NCBI GenBank assembly: GCA_033297205.1
Contig: MU859185.1
Span: 40,290-104,289 of the forward strand
DNA: 64,000 nt
From: Pseudoneurospora amorphoporcata
Taxonomy: Eukaryota > Ascomycota > Sordariomycetes > Sordariales > Sordariaceae
Direction: 5' to 3'
The notes beneath the pieces are model-generated. The model was not told the DNA's origin. It did no database searches and was given only the letters and a program-made list of their open reading frames with translations. The translations under genes were made by a program, and so were the position numbers. Positions 60,701-64,000 of the stretch are shown in pieces. Numbering within the stretch: position 1 is the stretch's first letter; the number at the start of each line of letters is the position of its first letter.

Positions 60701-61825
60701 CTAGACTTGGATTACAACACCCGTACCCAAATCCGCGTCTTTACCCCGTCTCCTATCTCTGAGCATGGGGAGAAATCGTTCAGCCCTATCCAAACATTAG
60801 ATTGCTGGGCGTGCGATATCAACGAGCTTACGATCATGCCCATTAGCTTCGGTTCTTGCTACATTACGGCGGGTTGCACAGACGGAAATACGTACGTTTG
60901 GGACACCGCTCAAGGAGATAAGCCGATCCATATTCTACGCCACGGTGAGCCTATCGAAGAGCTCAGGGGTGACCGTGAGCATGAGGATGTCGGAGTCAAA
61001 TTCACTGCGTGGGGTAGGACCCTTGACCGGTTTTATACCGGTTCCTCTGACGGCGTGGTAAAGGTATGGAATGTGCGATCCCGCAACCCATTGGTCCGCG
61101 ACCTCTTGGAGGTTCCTGCACCCGTTTCCTGCGGCATGTTTTCGCCCGACAAGTCTAGGCTGGTCATTGGCGATGCCAGTGGACGAGTCTTCTTCTTATC
61201 GCTCAACGAACAAGATAAGGGAGACCACAACGACCGCACCTTGTTCATGCATATGAAAATCCCAGGACATAAGCTGCCAAAGAGAATTCGGCGGCCGCAG
61301 TCTATAATTCCACATCCGGAACCAGAGGCCCCCACGTATGATGCTCAAGGCCGGCTCTTGGATTCGGAATCCGGTATCTCGAGAGGACGATCTTATTTGG
61401 CCAAGTTGCAGCTTCAACAGCTGCCAGACCGTACTCTCGGCGTAGTTCAAGGACCAAATTACGTCGAAACCGGCTTGTTTCGGCGAGAAGCGCATATAGA
61501 CGAAGATCCTCGCTTGCCACTCAAAGCTAGCTTCTATGCTTTCCAGCAAGAAACGAAACGGCAGTTCAGTGAGGGTGTTAGACGGTATCTTTCGCCGTTA
61601 CGACCTGTCACGGAAGAAAGTTTCCTAGAAGCAAAGGAAGCTCATTCTACAAACTTGCCTTTGGACTTTAATGTTGAACTTCTAAACGAAGAGACGAAAC
61701 AGGCGCTTGAAGCTGAGGGGGTAGATTGGCAGCTGAACGAAGGAGCGTTGGATCTGGATTATGAGGATGATAATGAAGAGCTTGTATTTAGTAGTGAAGC
61801 TGGTAGTGATGTAGATGAGTTTTGA
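57788..61825 (+). CDS. dim-9: WD40 protein DIM-9/DCAF26 candidate (Raf1-like CUL4-DDB1 receptor)
   Basis: Three exons: 57788-58297, 58405-58536 and 58613-61825; 1,284 residues, first ATG of the open frame. Seen: a Ser/Thr/Pro-rich N-terminus, a short conserved block VEIVTGVDFTAAYKLGNGRV (about 172-191), a long Pro-rich disordered region, and from about 640 to 1075 a WD40 propeller (for example RAFTSGFDRKVKIWKVD, DGNTYVWDTAQG, GSSDGVVKVWNVRSR) followed by an acidic C-terminus. WNVR resembles a WDXR box used by DDB1-CUL4 receptors. I identify it as DIM-9 from this architecture and from the neighbouring gene order. Established: DIM-9 is the DCAF subunit of DCDC (DIM-5/-7/-9/CUL4/DDB1), required for H3K9 and DNA methylation at RIP'd DNA; fission yeast Raf1 is the counterpart. 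If not DIM-9, it is another fungal DCAF-type WD40 protein. Confidence 0.78.
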
Positions 61826-63086
61826 TCAGTGTTAATAAATGATCAAATAATAAGTACATTATTCTTGCTAATAATCTTTTGGCTCTGCAAGGTTGCAAAA
61901 ACAATGATTGTTTTATATAGAAATATTGAAAAAATAAATTGTAATAAAGCATTATATGACTTTTATAACATTTTACAGCTTTTTTTTTATTGAAGAAAAT
62001 AATACAAAGAAAGCGACTTATATCTTTTGTTCAATTTTCTTCAGTTTAGCATAAGCCACTTCACTTTCTAGTCTTTTATAATAACGACGCTCTCCAAATT
62101 ATCAGCCCTTATTTTTTCCCCTACGGATCCGCCCCGCTTTTCGGCCGCTACAACAAAGTATGTGGCGCGTGGCTTAGAACCTACGGGTCTAAATAGTGTA
62201 ATATTAGTTTATATTTATACCAAAGTTGAACGAAAATAACAAATTTGCGCAAAAATATTCAATTTCTATTTAACTTTAGACAAACACTTTAACTTTATAT
62301 AACTACAATAATTTTCAACGTAATTAAATAAAATATTTAAAAATTATATTTATTATAAGTTTATATTCTTATACCTTTTTTTTATTTCCACTATAAAATA
62401 GAAATTTCTAGCCCTATAGGTATAACAATAAATTTGCGCAAAATAACTCCGATTAGAATTATATATTTTATTTTAATAACCCGTCGTCGTATTAATACGA
62501 AATGTAGTATAAATAATAAGTAATTAAGAATATAATACCGACGAGCTTATAGTACTTATCTATTATATTGCCGATTTTCATAAGCTAAATACGTTAAACC
62601 TTTCTAATACTGCCCTTCAAAATTAAATTAATAAAATATTACATCGTATAACATCTATCGACAACGAATAAATTTAATATAATTTTATTAATACAGTCGT
62701 TATATATATATTAAATTATGGCTTACTAATAGATAAGGAATAGCGTCGTCCGAAGCTTAATTAGGTTGAGTATATTTACTGTATTATTTATAAACGAAGC
62801 GATATAATTTTTATTACCCAAATTAGTTATAATAAGAATATTATTTTCTAAATTATATTTATTATTCCATCTAATAAAGTTACTATTTAAATTATACTAC
62901 TCAATTAATTTAATAAGGAATAATATAATACTATTATAAAATATCTGGGTATTCAGTCTATTTTAATTGACTAATTAACTGTAAAGGTATAAAAATATAA
63001 TTATTCTTCTCTTTATATCCCTTTTATCGGTTTTGAACTAATTCTAACTAATTATCTAATGATATATTCGTTTTTAGGTAGATTTA
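61826..63086. other. Strongly AT-rich RIP-like relic DNA
   Basis: 1.26 kb of extremely AT-rich, TpA-rich sequence with stops in all frames and almost no long run of ordinary composition, consistent with a heavily RIP-mutated transposon remnant. The family is no longer readable. A 14-bp direct repeat AAATTTGCGCAAAA survives at 62,241-62,254 and 62,430-62,443. The composition changes sharply at 63,087, where the LTR begins. Confidence 0.75.
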
Positions 63087-63368
63087 TGTTTGCTGCAATG
63101 CCCTAACTAGCCTATGATGATAGTACTAGTATAGGGATGCTACAGTGAACTATGCACTTGTAGCTAAGCGGAGCGGAAGCGGTGGTACGACAGCAGTGCT
63201 GAAGGAAGCAGCGTGATTGCAGATACAATAGGAGTGTTATAAAAGAAGTCTTAGAGAGGACTCTGCTCTTAAGACAGAAGATTACAGTGAACTCTGTACT
63301 GTAGAAAACAACTTATTATAGTGAACTCTGCACTATAAGAAAAGACCGTATTGTATTGCTTGAGTGTC

Positions 63369-63391
63369 CTTGCTTGCTTGCTTGCTTGCTT
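63369..63391. repeat. (CTTG)n microsatellite in the LTR
   Basis: Five tandem CTTG units plus a partial one, inside the inferred LTR. Confidence 0.85.
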
Positions 63392-63422
63392 AAGGAGTGA
63401 CTAACTAATGGAGAGGAGAGGT

Positions 63423-63431
63423 CTTTATATA
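63423..63431 (-). promoter_or_regulatory. Possible TATA box of the retroelement
   Basis: TATATAAAG on the minus strand within the LTR, in the orientation of the element. Position inside an LTR fits a U3 promoter, but no transcript data are available. Confidence 0.4.
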
Positions 63432-63741
63432 CATAAATGCTAAGTGTCTGGAAGCTTCTAGAGTGTAGAAGTGCTTGTACGAGTACTATACTATGAAAGG
63501 AAAGAGTTGAATCTATGAGCTTCTGTTGCATTCTATGATGACAAATCAATCTAGGGAGAATGCTAAACAGGTTCGAGAATCCAGAATGTAGTAGTGAAAC
63601 CTCTGTGTTCTAGTAGATTCTGTAAGGGCTGAGTCGACTGATTTTATGACGTAGAAGGAATAGTGTCCTTAGCAATTAGCCTTCTATACTACAAGGTAGT
63701 ACAAGGCAGTTACAAGGCACAGTACTAGCCACACGTTAACA

Positions 63742-63749
63742 CCCCCTCT
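63742..63749 (-). other. Polypurine tract (plus-strand primer) of the copia element
   Basis: AGAGGGGG immediately upstream, on the minus strand, of the TGTTAACG that starts the LTR. A second identical octamer lies 32 bp away at 63,774-63,781. Confidence 0.7.
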
Positions 63750-63779
63750 GTAGCTGTACTTAGTGCTACAAGACCCCCT

Positions 63780-63986
63780 CTATAGCCCTGTTCTGTAGAG
63801 CTTGAAATAGTTCAGCAGTTGTAAGAACCGTTCGAACTTGGGGGCTGGCAAGGCTTTTGTAAGCCCGTCAGCTGCCATATCCTCTGTTGGAACAAAGGAT
63901 ACAATAATGTTACGAACTTGAGCGACACAGGGGTCGCCCAAGCCTTCAGGACCTGGTAGCCCCGCCCAGAGGAACCAGTGTAACCC
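63780..63986 (-). CDS. 3' end of a Ty1/copia polyprotein (RNase H C-terminus), partial
   Basis: Minus-strand open frame ending at TAG 63782-63780. Its translation includes VPTEDMAADGLTKALP, the conserved motif at the C-terminal end of copia RNase H/reverse-transcriptase polyproteins, then a short tail. The gene runs off the window. Upstream of about 63,920 the frame is not recognisable as RNase H and reaches a TGA at 63,987-63,989, so the element is either broken there or shifted in frame. The readable part shows little sign of RIP, unlike the neighbouring relic DNA. Confidence 0.8.
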   Translation of the reverse strand, partial: GLHWFLWAGLPGPEGLGDPCVAQVRNIIVSFVPTEDMAADGLTKALPAPKFERFLQLLNYFKLYRTGL

Positions 63987-64000
63987 TCAGAAACCAAGAA

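Larger units (their letters stand above)
63087..63741 (-). mobile_element. Copia-type 3' LTR
   Basis: A 655-bp terminal repeat of a minus-strand Ty1/copia element. On the plus strand it begins TGTT and ends AACA, the expected TG...CA ends. The inner edge is fixed by an adjacent polypurine tract (63,742-63,749) and the polyprotein end. The outer edge is inferred from TGTT and the abrupt switch to RIP-like DNA. It contains a minus-strand TATATAAAG box, a (CTTG)5 microsatellite and three related inverted repeats. The partner LTR is outside the window, so the length cannot be confirmed. Confidence 0.75.

Noticed and set aside
1..64000. CRISPR arrays, dispersed 5S rRNA genes and secondary-metabolite clusters
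   Set aside because: No regularly spaced direct repeats, no 5S-like sequence, and the genes are unrelated housekeeping functions.

Overview
The window looks like nuclear DNA of a filamentous ascomycete close to Neurospora (Sordariales). Genes carry short GT-AG introns with CTAAC-like branch sites. The proteins are typical Pezizomycotina orthologues. The right end holds very AT-rich, TpA-rich DNA of the kind left by repeat-induced point mutation (RIP). The order of an O-acetylhomoserine sulfhydrylase, an EMC7 homologue and a WD40 protein that I recognise as DIM-9 also points to Neurospora. All gene models were assembled by hand from splice signals and checked only for reading-frame closure. 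No alignment or expression data were available.

Layout. 1-6,890 has no gene I can support. 6,891-15,159 (-) is a neurofibromin/IRA-type RasGAP in seven exons. 17,559-20,875 (-) is the nuclear exoribonuclease RAT1, divergent from the tethering factor USO1/p115 (22,035-25,663, +). Then come a WWM1-like WW-domain protein (26,137-27,248, -), a PNS1/choline-transporter-like membrane protein (28,697-31,062, -), a Rab4-like GTPase with a long insertion between its switch regions (33,144-34,016, +) and a PMT2-type protein O-mannosyltransferase (34,740-37,232, -). Next are a possible DUF3712-type protein (38,473-39,417, -), mitoribosomal protein MRP49/mL61 (40,629-41,487, -) divergent from the mitochondrial circularly permuted GTPase GEP3 (42,040-44,388, +), and a long-chain acyl-CoA synthetase ending in the peroxisomal signal SKL (44,911-47,171, -). 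The next 3.5 kb is gene-free and contains a 340-bp pogo/Fot1-like MITE (48,455-48,794). A MARVEL-type four-TM protein (50,711-51,383, +), O-acetylhomoserine sulfhydrylase (53,169-54,798, +), EMC7 (55,357-56,311, +) and the DIM-9 candidate (57,788-61,825, +) follow.

The right end is accessory DNA. AT-rich RIP-like blocks lie on both sides of the DIM-9 candidate (about 56,380-57,480 and 61,830-63,086). A Ty1/copia LTR (63,087-63,741) and the 3' end of its polyprotein (- strand, running off the window) come next.

The genes are mostly unrelated housekeeping functions: Ras control, RNA decay, secretion and glycosylation, mitochondrial translation, lipid activation and sulfur assimilation. They do not form a metabolic cluster. 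The most thought-provoking juxtaposition is a gene for the H3K9/DNA-methylation targeting complex sitting between blocks of the very kind of DNA that complex acts on. Other points worth a look are the PTS1 signal carried on a separate last exon, the Rab insertion, the MITE with an internally repeated module, and the LTR with three related hairpins.
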